DNA of 64,000 nucleotides from Fremontodendron californicum. Taxonomy: Eukaryota > Streptophyta > Magnoliopsida > Malvales > Malvaceae. How positions within the stretch are numbered: the first letter of the stretch is position 1; every line of letters begins with the position of its first letter. This document shows positions 33,787 through 45,719 of this stretch, piece after piece. The DNA lies in contig JAULJL010000010.1 of the NCBI GenBank assembly GCA_030761205.1, forward strand, positions 2,237,001 through 2,301,000, given 5' to 3'. The translations under genes were made by a program, and so were the position numbers. The notes beneath the pieces were generated by a model that did not search any database, was not told the DNA's origin, and saw only the letters and a program-made list of their open reading frames with translations.

Positions 33787-33914
33787 TAAATCATTTGCAA
33801 AACAAATTGGGTTTGTTTAGCTTAAACTATAAACTAAACCCAAACCAAAACTTTTGAACATTTAGCTCAAAAACTTGTGAACTAGCTAAAGCATGTTTAG
33901 CTATTAACACAAGA

Positions 33915-34015
33915 GGCAGAATTCGAAGTTAATTCAGTTATTTATCTAATTATTTTTAGAATATAACATTCAATAAATTTGATTCAAATTTAACACCTAT
34001 AATTTTTTCCTTTAT
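33915..34015 (+). mobile_element. SINE family S2, copy 3 (degenerate)
   Basis: It has the same order of blocks as the copies at 12194 and 29120: GAAGTTAATTCAGTTATTTA, TTTTTAGAATATAACATTC, then GATTCAAATTTAACACC. No target duplication was found. Confidence 0.4.
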
Positions 34016-34883
34016 TTTGAGTTGTGACCTATTATATACCAAAAAAAAATTAACACATGAAGCAATTATCATTTTTAATTACAATTACTTTTTGGGCTTT
34101 TTGGCCCATACTAGACAAGCATGCATCAAAAAAAAAAATTTGTTATTCGATAATATACCCTCTTTTCTTTTGTATGGTAAAGCTTGGTATTTGATAAGTT
34201 GTCTTTATTTTCATTTTTTTTTTGGGGTGAAGTATCAATTCCACATTTCTTTCCTCTCAATTCTTGACTGTAATTCCCATTTGTATGACTAAATTTTAAA
34301 AAAATACCATAATTAAAAATCATGGTCTTAAAATAAAGAAATTGTGAAAAAAATTTATAGAAAAGAGATTATATTTTGCTATAAAATTCAATTATTTAAT
34401 TATTAAAAAAGTTACAATCTAGTAAAATAATTTCCTTAACATTAAAAATATTAAAATAAAGGATCAGCATTATTAACTTGCTAAAAGATTTAATAAAAAT
34501 TATATTTATAAAGAAAAAGAAAAGTATATATACTCCAATATCAGCCCCACAAAATACAAAAGTCCTTCAAAATTTTAATAATAATGCAGTAATAAAGACA
34601 AAATTGATGGTCAGAAATGGTTGTCATTTGCATCGAAAAGCATCTTCTTCTTCTTCAGTTGTAAACAATCCAATCAAAACCCAACACCAATAAATCAATG
34701 AATCCTTATCTCTATCACATATGTATAGATTACATCATTACACCAAATACATCATTCTTACAATTTTTTTTTTTTCTTTTTGGAATTCCCAACATGTGGA
34801 AATATCAAATTTTTACGGATAGGTTTTTTAACACGTGTCGGTTGTATAATAAAGAGAATCTCAAAAAAAATAAAAAATCGAAT

Positions 34884-35421
34884 TTTTTTTGACATCCTTT
34901 AAAATTAATTAATATATTATATTAAATATTATAATTGATATTTTTATTCAAAAATTTTATTTTATTAAGTGAAGATATTATTATATATATAATATTCTTA
35001 AAAAATAAATGAGAGATCAATTTATATTAGTGTAAAATTAATTAATTAGTTTTATACGTTTTTATAATTTCGTATACGATTAATATTTTAACAAATTGAC
35101 CGTTAGATTTAACAATATAATCACACTTGTCGTGCACATAAAATCTTGAATCGATTTGATATCTGTATCATATCAATCAAGAATATTATTTTTATATATA
35201 TTTAACGGTTAAAATTATTTACATCGAATAAATAATTAAATATTTTTAATTTATTCAAAATTTGACGTGCACGATCTAAAAGAATAGAATATGAAATATA
35301 ACGATCAAATTAAACAAATATAAATCATATAAAAATATATAAAATTAAATTAATTTTATTAAAATAAATAAATTATTTTAAAAAAAATATTCTTAAAATA
35401 TTCATTAACAAAATTTTTATT
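34884..35421 (+). repeat. Mutator-like MITE family A interrupted by a C-type element
   Basis: The left part carries the family body (TTAATTAATATATTATATTA, ATATTATTATATATATAATA). After the nested element, the right terminus resumes with TATTCTTAAAATATTCATTAACAAAATTTT near 35385-35421. The left terminus is poor. Confidence 0.5.
35005..35372 (+). repeat. C-type element with long terminal inverted repeats, copy 3
   Basis: It begins GATCAATTTATATTAGTG and shares TTTAACGGTTAAAAT, TTGTCGTGCACATA and AATAGAATATGAAATATA with copy 1. It is nested in a family-A MITE. Confidence 0.55.
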
Positions 35422-36331
35422 TTATTTACGTACGGTTCCTTAGTAACGGACGGGTATGAACAAAAGAATCTTACCCTTCATCAATTGTTCCTTATCATTT
35501 GATTGGTTGTGTGATTGGTGACTACTAATTTTTTAGTTTCTCTAGGAAATTCTTATTTTTTGGGCACACAAATGCCAAAAAATTATATATTAAAATTTTT
35601 TTATTCGAACACCCATCCAAAAAAAGGGAAGGAAAATATTATAGATAAAGTACAACAATAGCAATCAAATAAAGTTGCTTTGTCAAAAGAATCTTTCACA
35701 TGCCTACCACACCTTGTTTATCTTTTTCCATCTTGACTAAGTTTCCAAAGGGCACTTGATGGATAAATTTGAATTAAATAGATTGGTCATTCACATTTGC
35801 ATTCACCTTCTTCTTTCAAAGAGGATGGGAAGGAATAATGAAAAAGATATTTAATTTAGTTTTGCTCAATAAATAAAGCTTATGAATTAGAAGAAAAACA
35901 AATTTGTTAGTTTTTTTATTTTGATACTCACACGAGTTTAATTCAATCGATAAAAAATGAGCAAAAAAATAATTTTTTTGTCGATCAATATTCGATTTTT
36001 GTTAAAATATTTCAAAAGTAAAATTATAATTGGTTAAGTTAATGTGGAAAAATGTCTTTAAAATTACTCAAAGAGGTAAGTAGTCCTTACAAAATTTAAG
36101 AACATCTCTAATCATATGTTTGAAAAAAATAATGTTTAGTGTTATAAAAAGATTATTTTAATTAAATTGATTAAACTTTAAAAAAATGATAATTTTTTCC
36201 TATTATTATTGAAAAAGAAACCATTTGTTTTAAGTTATGCTTAAACAACTATTTACCTTTCTCTTTTGATAATTAGTTAATTACTCCTCATCTCATTTTG
36301 CTTGATGACAATTATTTCTTCTATAAACTTA

Positions 36332-36420
36332 AGATTTAGTCTAATTAGTTAATACAGTCATTAAAAAATGAAATTCAATATATTTGAAATTCGAATCCTA
36401 ACATCAACTACTCTTTTTTT
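36332..36420 (+). mobile_element. SINE family S2, copy 4 (degenerate)
   Basis: The blocks GATTTAGTCTAATTAGTTAA, AATACAGTCATT and AAATTCGAATCC occur in the order of the family, the last matching a B box, followed by an imperfect T/A-rich tail. Confidence 0.45.
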
Positions 36421-37157
36421 ATTTTTAGACTACAACCTTTTTCCGTAAAAAAAAATAATTTCCTTTGTGTTAGGTTAGAAAACTTAAGGTGAGTAACTTA
36501 TGTTATGGGATAATTAATATTTTAAGAAATTTTATAAGGTTAGACATTTGGGATTTTATATGCATTTAAAACACGAGTTTAATGATTATAGGTCAAATAT
36601 TTATCACAAAAAACAAAAGCACTTAGATATGAATTGTCATGTTATCTCGACTCACTAAATATTAAATTACCAAGGTTTTTTTATAATATAAAAAAAAAAA
36701 ATAATATCAAGATCTAGATGCAAGGGTATAATTGACAATAAGTTAAATTTTCTTGCACAGGAAAGAAAATCTAGGGATACCCTATCTTACCAAATATATA
36801 TTTCTTATTTCTTTAATGACCAAAATACCCATAACAAATATGAAAAGACCAAATTGACCTCTAATATCCTTTTGACGAAGTATCCTATCCTATACATGGG
36901 TCAACTATTTATGGTCCATTTTTACACCGTCGACAGACACTGTAATTTCATTTCCAAAAAGTTTTAAAAAAAAAAAAAAAAAAATTCATTTTTTTCAACG
37001 ATTCGCCGCGTGTGCGGAACCTAAAAGATTTAAAAAAAAAAAAAAAATCGCTGAGTTATACAACTGAGTCACCGAATTATATAGACTTTATAGCTTTGAA
37101 ATACGCGACGACCCGTTTATAAAGCAGGCAGTGAATCTTGAATCTCTTTTCTATGTC

Positions 37158-37170
37158 TATATATATATAA
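37158..37170 (+). promoter_or_regulatory. Candidate TATA box of the HHO-type gene
   Basis: TATATATATATAA about 95-107 bases before the start codon at 37265, in a region that otherwise lacks AT dinucleotide runs. Confidence 0.45.
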
Positions 37171-37264
37171 AAAAATAAAAAACATGACTGGCGGTTCCTT
37201 GTCATGTTTATCTGGTCGATGTTAGAAAAAGAAGAAAAAAGTTAGAGGAAAAAAAACAAAAATA

Positions 37265-38883
37265 ATGGAGTTGAGCTTGGATTTGAGTTTGGTTTATGTA
37301 CCAGAAAGCATATCTGAGTTTCTGAAAGAAGTTTCAAAGATCAAAAATGGGTTTCAAAGATCATCGAAGATTAGTGATTATGTTAAAAGATTGGAAGATG
37401 AGATGACGAAAATTGATGCCTTTAAACGCGAACTTCCTCTTTGCATGCTTCTCTTGAAAGATGGTATTTTATTATTGTTTTTTTTTTCCTTGTTTAATTT
37501 TGATTTTTTTTCCTTTTTCTGTAATTTAATTTGATTTTTTATGGGGTTTTAGGGATTGAGAGATTGAAGGAGGAAGAAATGCAGTGTAAGGAAATGGATG
37601 ATGGATCAGTGACAGAAAACTTGATGTTGCCATTGAAGAGAAATACTGAGGAAAATGGAAGGGTAAATATGGAAAATGATGGCGGTGATAAGAAAAACTG
37701 GATGAATTCTGTTCAACTCTGGAACTCTAATTTCAACAACGTTGATCATAACAAGAAATCAAACACAGTTCCAGAACTGAAACTGGTAATTCCCAAACTA
37801 ACTGTCTTATTTTAATCTTATTTTATGGAACAGTAATACTAATCTTTTTAGGGTTTGAATTTGACAGAGAAGTGAAGAAGAAGAAGATCTCTCTGAGAAC
37901 CCAATTGAACTTTGCAATAACAAAATCAGGAGAGGGGCTTTTGTGCCATTTGAGGGGCAGGTGGATAAGGAAATTTTAGGGCTTTCTCTCATGACACCAA
38001 GTTCTGAATTGGCTTCTTGTAATCCAATCCCAAACCAAATTAAGTTTCAGACCAAATCACAACATCAGCAACAGCAGCAGCAGAATTCTAGGAAACAAAG
38101 GCGGTGCTGGTCACCTGAGCTTCATAGACGATTTGTCGAGGTTCTTCAACAGCTTGGAGGTTCACAAGGTTAGGCCTTTGCAACTAGAGGTTATTAGATT
38201 GATGGTTTTATTGATTTGTTTTGAAATTAGTGGTTGTCAAGTTGAATTGAAAAAACCTTTTTATTGGCAGTTTCTGCTTGTTCTCAATTTCATATAATTA
38301 TGTCATTTTAGGACCAAAAGACTGGAATCTGGTTCTTTTAGAAAATACCTGAATCAAGTTTCTTTTTGAAACATTCCGATTGAGTTCTTTTGGTATCTTA
38401 ATCTTATTTTTAGGTGTGGAATAAGTCTGATTTGTTTATTCTCTTTCACAGTTGCCACTCCTAAACAGATTAGAGAACTAATGCAAGTTGATGGTCTCAC
38501 CAATGATGAAGTGAAAAGCCATTTGCAGGTTAGTCTTTAGCATGTGAAATCTGATCATATTATCGTCTTATCTCCTTTCTGGTTACTGAATTTGTGTGTG
38601 AATTTTGGTTTATGTGCAGAAATACAGACTTCATTTCCGAAAACTTCCAGCTTCTTCAGCTGGGCAAGGAAACGGCCTACAGTCGGCTCAAACTCAGTGC
38701 AACGAGCACATGAAAGCAAACATTTCACAGTCTGGTTCCCCACAGGGTCCCCTCCTTGCTAGTGCTTCTGCTAAAGGTATGTCCAGTACCGGAGGTGACA
38801 GCATGGACACAGAAGAAGATGAAAAATCAGATGGCCGTAGTTGGAGAAGTGGGGGTCAAAAGCCTGGAGAGATTGATGTATAG
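37265..38883 (+). CDS. HHO5/6-like GARP (G2-like) transcriptional repressor
   Basis: Nuclear transcription factor of the HRS1/HHO (NIGT1) family, whose members regulate nitrate/phosphate responses or organ development. Five exons: 37265-37463, 37553-37785, 37868-38168, 38452-38528 and 38620-38883. The GT-AG phases agree and give 357 residues. The N-terminus carries an EAR repression motif (LSLDL, residues 3-7), typical of the HHO5/HHO6 branch. The conserved HHO coiled region YVKRLEDEMTKIDAFKREL follows at about 40-60, and WMNSVQLWN in exon 2. The single MYB-like GARP domain (about 219-281) contains KQRRCWSPELHRRF, ATPKQIRELM and the signature SHLQKYR, divided by two introns. A Gln run precedes it. 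The C-terminus is acidic-serine rich. The start at 37265 is the first ATG of the frame. Confidence 0.92.
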
Positions 38884-41098
38884 TAAGATAACTTATTCCC
38901 ATGAATTTTGCTGAAACATGGGGAAACAGATCATAATTATAGTGACTTAGAGTGAGAATAATTTAGTCAACAACTAGAGGAATTTGAAACTAATATCCTG
39001 TTTGAGGCACTACTTTAGGTAGATTTCAATTTTCAAATAGATTTTGCAGATATTATGGACTGGTTTAGTAGTTTAGTTTCTCCATGGATCAAGTTCCTGC
39101 TCTGATGTACGAGTTTGTGTAAGTCCTAATGTTGGATTTGTAGGAACCAAAATGACAATCTTTTACAGAGTTCTTTCATTTATGTTTAGACTTAACTCCC
39201 TTTACAACTAATGTACTTAATATATCTTATATTTGAGGTTTGAGATTTGATTTGCCTGGTTGTTACCATTCCTGTTCTGTTTCATTATGGAATTAGCCTT
39301 TGTGGGGGGAAAACAAACATTTGGGTTTTCTCCAATGGGAATATTAATGATGACCTCATCTTGACATCCAACATTCTGAAAAACTCTGCAAAAATCCAGG
39401 CGAGTAAAGTATTTGCAATCATTCTTTCTGCTCTTAATATTCTCAATTGCAGAAACCATAATTTGTTTCTCCCGAGAAAATAAGATTTAATGTTGAACCG
39501 ACTGAAATTCATGATAGATTTTTTGTCTCAGTGGGATTTTACTTCCATGATTTTTCTGCACTCATGGTGACCAACTCAACCACCCATTAAATTTTCATGT
39601 TCTATGATATTTATGTACATTCTTCTATTTAAATGCTCCTTGGTTAGGTGTTTGTCTTGATATTTTCACTTCTTTCCTACTTTCTCACCAAGAAGCAATC
39701 AGATATCCAGATAGTGAAAAAGACTGGCATGCACTACTCCAACTTTGTCCTCTCAACAGAAAGCAAAAGTCAATGGTTTCTAATTTCAATTACCTTCACA
39801 AACATCAAACTTTCAAATCCTTCATTGCATACCAATTCAACTTTTGGTAAAGCCACTCCAATTCTATTTAAGTTAAAAGTTTACTTGTATTAGCCAATTG
39901 AATTCAGTCCTTTCAGCATCAAGAAATTTAGACCAATCAATTGCCATGAGCTTTGCATCTGCATATGTTCTTTGTATTCTTACTGTTATCATATCAATCC
40001 AGATATAGTTTAATCTTCAAGATGAATTAGCTATTAAAGTCCGTTTTCCGAGCCTTTCCTATCGTGTTAGAGTGCCGTTTTGGCTCTCAACTAGAGTAAA
40101 AACGATACTCCAACACAGTGAGAAAAGACTCTCATCGTGCAGTGGAAGAGAACAAAGATGACATTAAAAAAAAACCAATACTCCTATTGCTTAATCAACT
40201 CAAACATTTCTCAGATAAATGATTTAACATTGTTTAGATTATCCATTTAGATCAATCTGCGACACTGAAGTTAAAGGACAAAGCAGTCGCTTTCAGCAAA
40301 AAATACAACAAAGTTATTGAATCTCGGCAAAGGGATATGGTGAGCCCACGTGAAGATTTTGGTTTGAAAATTGAATAGCCCAAAAAAGGAGAGAATTTTA
40401 TTTCGAATCTTTCATGTTTATTTTCAATGTCATACACTAAAATGATTTTTTTTTTCTTTAACTGAAAAAATTAAAAATATCAAAACCTACTATTTTTCCT
40501 TCCACAAAAAAAAGTTAGGACAAATGACATGATTTGACCAATGGCTAGCAAAACTCAAAGCATTATTTTAAAATATATATATATATATATTCGAACTTAA
40601 TTTTTTGAATGAAAATACATATCAATGTTAAAAAATCAGATCGAATATAAAACTAATAAATTTTTTTAATTTAATAGTAAATAATTAATAAAATATGCAT
40701 TTGACTTGATGATATAATTTTTAATATAAAATTTAGAAGTTAAAACTTTAAATGTCATAACTTACAAAATAAAATTTAAAAAATAATAATAGTAAAATAT
40801 AAACCAATTTTTTTATCTTATTTTTTTATCGATTGAATTGATTTTCTATTGATTTAATGAATTTATGATTCCATGCATCATACAGACCAAAAAATCTTTC
40901 AATTCTCAATTGAACCGACCCGATCAGTCAATTGAGTCTTGTTTTTTCATCCTTAATACATATAGTAATTATTGAACCAAATATATATACCATTATTTAT
41001 ATAAATTTGTACAAATTTTCGATATGTCTCGATTTTTATTGATGAAAAAATAATCAGCTAAGCTTTAGCATTTAGATGTGGTAAGTATGACTACTTTG

Positions 41099-41656
41099 CA
41101 GACCTGTCAAAGGGCCGGGCTATTCGTCCAAGCTCGAAGGCTCGCCCATATTTGGGAGGGCTTGGACAAAAATATTAGGCCCGAAAAATGGGCTTGAGCA
41201 AAAAAATTAGGTCCGTTTAAAATATGGGCTAGGACTTGGCTCCAACATTCAAGACCCGAGCCCGGCCCGGCTCGGCCCTTTTTTTAATTAAATAATATAT
41301 TATTTTTATTTTTATTTTTATGTATATATTATGTAATTTATGTCATATAAAAATTAAATATATATAATATTATAGTGTAAACATTAACAAATATGTTAAG
41401 TTATTCACGTTTAAGAACTTAATAAAAGAAAAAAATATAAAATTACTAAAGATTAAATAATAAAAATATATATTTAAAAAAATAGAAAAAAATAATATGG
41501 GCTGGCCTAAACGGGTTTGAGCTATTCATTTACAAATATGGGCGGGCTTGGACAAAATTTGAGGCCCATATTTTGGACCTGGTTGGGCTTGGACAAGCAA
41601 ATATAGTGTTGATACATATATGAACCCTGCCCGAACCCGGCCCATGAACATCTCTA
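41099..41656. mobile_element. hAT-type element, D family, copy 4
   Basis: The ends CAGACCTGTCAAAGGGCC and CCCATGAACATCTCTA match the family ends. The 8-bp duplication CTACTTTG is exact (41091-41098 and 41657-41664). At 558 bp it is the longest simple copy. The GCAAATATAGTGTTGATAC segment is shared with the arms of the giant inverted repeat at 31 kb. Confidence 0.85.
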
Positions 41657-42735
41657 CTACTTTGTAACCCTTTAACAATTTAAATAGTAAATTATCATTT
41701 TTAACCCCGCTTTAGCATTTATTATTACTACATGATAATTTTTTAATCTCGTTTATAAAATTAAAAAACTCTACAGTTGAAGTACAGAATAATAATCCAT
41801 GAAATAAACCCTAAAAGCTATGAAGTAAATTTTAGTCCACCGTCTCTTCAAATAAATGCATAAAAAACAAAAAATAAACATAAAACTTTTGTAAGTTCAT
41901 TAGTTTAACTTCGCTCAGCAATTTATAAAAAAGTTATGATTGCTAATAATCAATTAGACTAAAACTGTGTTTGTTATAGACGAAAATGTAAGAAAAAAAA
42001 AAGGTGCGGAAAGAAAGAGAGGGGGAAAGAGTCATTTCATTTTTTTTTTGGTAGAATAGAAAATTAGAAATATAAAGAAAAGAAAATGGATGGAATTTTT
42101 GCTCTCCACACCCTTTGAAATACGATCCATCCAAATTGGGCGGAAATTAAAAGGAAAAAATGAGACCCACTCTTTTTTATTTGCATGTGTAAATTACAAA
42201 TTTATCAATTTGTCTATTTTTTTTACAAAGAAACAACTTACACAGTTTATATTATATTATATTTTATTCTAGCTTTTCAAACTCTACTTACATTTAAAAT
42301 AATTTATTTATTTATTTTTAATTATTTATATCACTCACATGAATTATTATATTTTAATAAATAAGATATATATTGAAAATGGTTATACCTCACAATTCAA
42401 AAAAAAAAACGTTTCACTTCTTTGAATTGGATTTAGGTTTTGGGCTTAGACCAAGAATGTTGGAGTGAATAGAGCCCAATCATTGGGCCTGAAGCCCATT
42501 CTTTTTTCTGTTTTCTTCACCAAAACTACGGTTTGTCTTTTTACCAAACTATGTCGTTTACATTTTAAGGAAAAAGAAAATCATAATCTTATTCAAATAA
42601 GAATTCCCTAGTATCTCAAAACGCACCGCTTTTCCTTTCACCTTCCTTTCAAATAAAAGAGAACTTTGGTTGCAGTCAGTATGTGGTGGAAAAAATACTT
42701 ATATAGGTGTAATGAAGGACGGAGATATATATAGT

Positions 42736-43244
42736 TAGGGTGTTCATTCGGTTAATTCGGTTAATAATTGAACCAAATTACCATTAACTGAATTAACCGA
42801 ATTTATTTTTTCATTAACCGTTAACCGAACCGAAATGTTAAAACGGTTAATTAACCGAACCGAAATTATTTCGGTTAATTCGGTCGGTTTTCGAATTAAC
42901 CGAAATACTTACCTAATTTATTTTGCAATCTATTTTAATACATGATTTTATATCCAAATAATCTATCCAACCAACAAAAATTCAAAAACAAAGTATAATA
43001 AAACCATTATAAAATCCAAACATCAAACATACTAAACAACTAAACATACATGATTTACTATAATTCGGTTAATTCGTGTAATTCGGTTATTTTCGTTTAA
43101 CCGAACCGAATTAATCGATAACCGAAATATTCCAAAAGCATTAACCGTTAACCGAACCGAGTTTTGTTCGGTTAACCGATTAACCAAACTGAAAAAAAAA
43201 ATTCGGTCGATTAATTCGGTTAAACCCGAATAATGAACACCCTG
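42736..43244. mobile_element. hAT-type element with CGGTTAATTCGGTT subterminal repeats
   Basis: The ends TAGGGTGTTCATTCGG and AATAATGAACACCCTG are inverted repeats. The 8-bp duplication TATATAGT is exact (42728-42735 and 43245-43252). Both ends are packed with repeated TTCGGTTAA/TTAACCGAA motifs in opposite orientations, giving long hairpin potential. 509 bp, non-coding. Confidence 0.85.
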
Positions 43245-43907
43245 TATATAGTGCTGCGCTTGCCAGACAAGTTAGAGGTGAAATCCTCGTTTTGGTTCAA
43301 AACTTCTGTTGGGTGCTGTGAGCTAAAGCGCCAATTTGCTGATTGTGAGCGCAGAAGCATATATATATTCTGCCCAACAAAATGTTAGCAATTGAAAATT
43401 TTGTATTCTGGATATATAAAAATCTTTTATTTACATTTTTAGAAAAAACAGAATAGTTGTTCTTGATAGAGAGATACTTTGATATGATTTTTCATTATCT
43501 TTTGACAATAGATAAAATTAAAATTTTCAAATCATAAGATATGTGTAAATAATATTATCTAGGGTTTAATTTAAATTTAAATTCATATTTTAATTCAAAT
43601 TTTGCTTTGAGTTTATGAGATGAGATAAAATCAAATTTAATCCAAAATTTAATAAATTTGCACACATTAAAATTTTATATGTTTAACATTAATAATCATT
43701 TGGTTAATTTGCTTAAATAATTAAGCTTAAACTTTTTTTCCATAAAAAAAATACTAAATAATCCTTTAAATCACATACTGAGATAGGAAAGAAAAAAAAA
43801 AAAAAAAAAAAAACAACAACAATCAAGCGGAGGCTTTTCATTTTCAATCTTGATAGCTACTAGCTAGGCAAGAGAGAGTAGAGGAGGGAAGCTCATATTT
43901 TATTTAT

Positions 43908-44068
43908 AAGATTTTGTTATTAAATGTTCTTATAGTATTTTTAAAATTAATTAATATATTATTTATAATAATATTCATTATATTAAATATTCATTATTTT
44001 TAATGTATTAAAGATATTATTATATATACTAATTTTTAAAAATATTCGTAATGCACTTGTACAAATTC
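43908..44068 (+). repeat. Mutator-like MITE family A with exact 9-bp duplication
   Basis: It runs from AAGATTTTGTTATTAAATG to ATGCACTTGTACAAATTC. The flanks TTTATTTAT are identical (43899-43907 and 44069-44077). The termini are diverged from the consensus. Confidence 0.65.
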
Positions 44069-44202
44069 TTTATTTATATTATTATTTCATAATACTTGTT
44101 GTTCCTTATTTGACAAAATATTGCTTCAATTATTTTATGCCAAATAAATAAATAAATAATAAATTAGTAGAATAAAAAAATTAATAAAAATTATTTTTTA
44201 GG

Positions 44203-44822
44203 TAATTATAAATTTAGTCTTAAAACATACATATTTTTCCATATCAGTCTTAAAACTTTTACTTGTAAATATTTAACCCTAAAAGTTATCAATGTGTTAA
44301 AAGAGAATCTTTTAGTCGCTCTTCGAATAGAAACGCTAATTAAAAGTTTATATAAAAATTTATGTGGCATATAATAAATCACATGTAAAATTTACATAGC
44401 ATTTCATTAATTTGTAAAATATTAGAAAAATTATTTGTCAAAAGAAAAACAAGTTCCAAGATTAAAAAATCTCTACTTTATTTTATTAAAAACTGTTGGT
44501 TTAGTGATAAAGAGAGAGAAACTCTTAGTTTAATGAGAGAAGAGAAAAGTAAAAAAATAAAGTAGTGATTTTTTAATCTTTATAAGGAGGTTGTTTTTTT
44601 TAAATAATTTTTTTAATATTTTATAAATTATTGAAATGACATCCACATGTGTTCATTATATGCCAGCTAAACTTTCTGTTAGTATTTTCATTTAAATAAT
44701 GATTGAAAGATTAATTTTTAACATATTAACAATTTTTAAGATTGAATGTTTATATTTAAAAATTTTAGGACTGAAATGAAATAAAAAAAAGAACTTATGT
44801 TTTAGGACTAAAATTACAATTA
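44203..44822. repeat. Hairpin-type element (long inverted repeat)
   Basis: The left end (AATTATAAATTTAGTCTTAA, AACATACATA) and the right end (TATGTTTTAGGACTAAAATT) are inverted. Inner blocks also pair (TTTATGTGGCATATAATAAA facing TTCATTATATGCCAGC). The target duplication was not resolved. Confidence 0.55.
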
Positions 44823-45719
44823 TCTCTTTTTTTTTTCTCCATTCTAATAATATAATAATATAATATATGAAGATTGAAGGGGTTACTTGGCTTGGGTTTC
44901 ACATTTTCTTCACACCAGAAGAGGAGGGATTTCAGCTTTTTTATTTATTTATTTTATTAATTCCACTATCTATCTTTTCTTTTGCTGGCTTCTCAGTTCT
45001 CGTGTCATGGGGATGGGGATGGGCTTTCCTTCCTTAAAGTAAAAATAAAAAAATAAAAAATAAAATAAAATAAAGTAGAGAGCTAATCTATGCAGTAAGA
45101 AATCCTTCCTTCCACTTTCTCCTATATTAGGATTCAATTCTCAATGATTTCTTGATCATATATCTATATATTATAATCTGACTCTCTTTTTTTTCTTTAT
45201 AAGAAAGTTTTAGAGGATTTTTTTTTTTAATTTGCATTAATTAATTTTGCATGGATGTATGCATAGAATATGACTTCTAATTAACTATAGATTTGTTTAT
45301 TGTGTAAATTAGCCCACCAACATTAGGATATTTTTATGACATTTTTTCAAATTTTACCAATATGTGATTTTGGGTCTAAGTCCTTTTTTTTTTTTATTGT
45401 TATTTATTTCAAAACAAGTTTAAGAAAGAATAGTTTGGATTTTGGACTTTAAATTTAAATTATTATTTTTTAAAGTAGCAATTGTAACCCGATTTACAAA
45501 TCTATTACTAACATTAAAAATTATTCCTAGAATGAATGAGAGAAAAGAATTGAGAATTTTGGATGATTGCTTAGTTGACAATTAAGCATAGGTATTAAGA
45601 GGGTTAGGGGGTTAGTTTGGGTATTTTTAATTTAATTTTTTTTTTATTAAGAAGGAAAGAAAGAAAAGAAAAAAAAAAGGGAAAAAAAGATGGAGAAAAA
45701 ATTGTGTGTTTGTGTTATT

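Larger units (their letters stand above)
29094..37157. other. 8-kb repeat-rich intergenic region
   Basis: No host gene was recognised. It holds SINE relatives, a probable LINE tail, the giant inverted repeat at 30835-32375, two abutting PIF/Harbinger-like MITEs and a C-type element nested in a family-A MITE. The rest is AT-rich with no evident structure. Confidence 0.6.
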
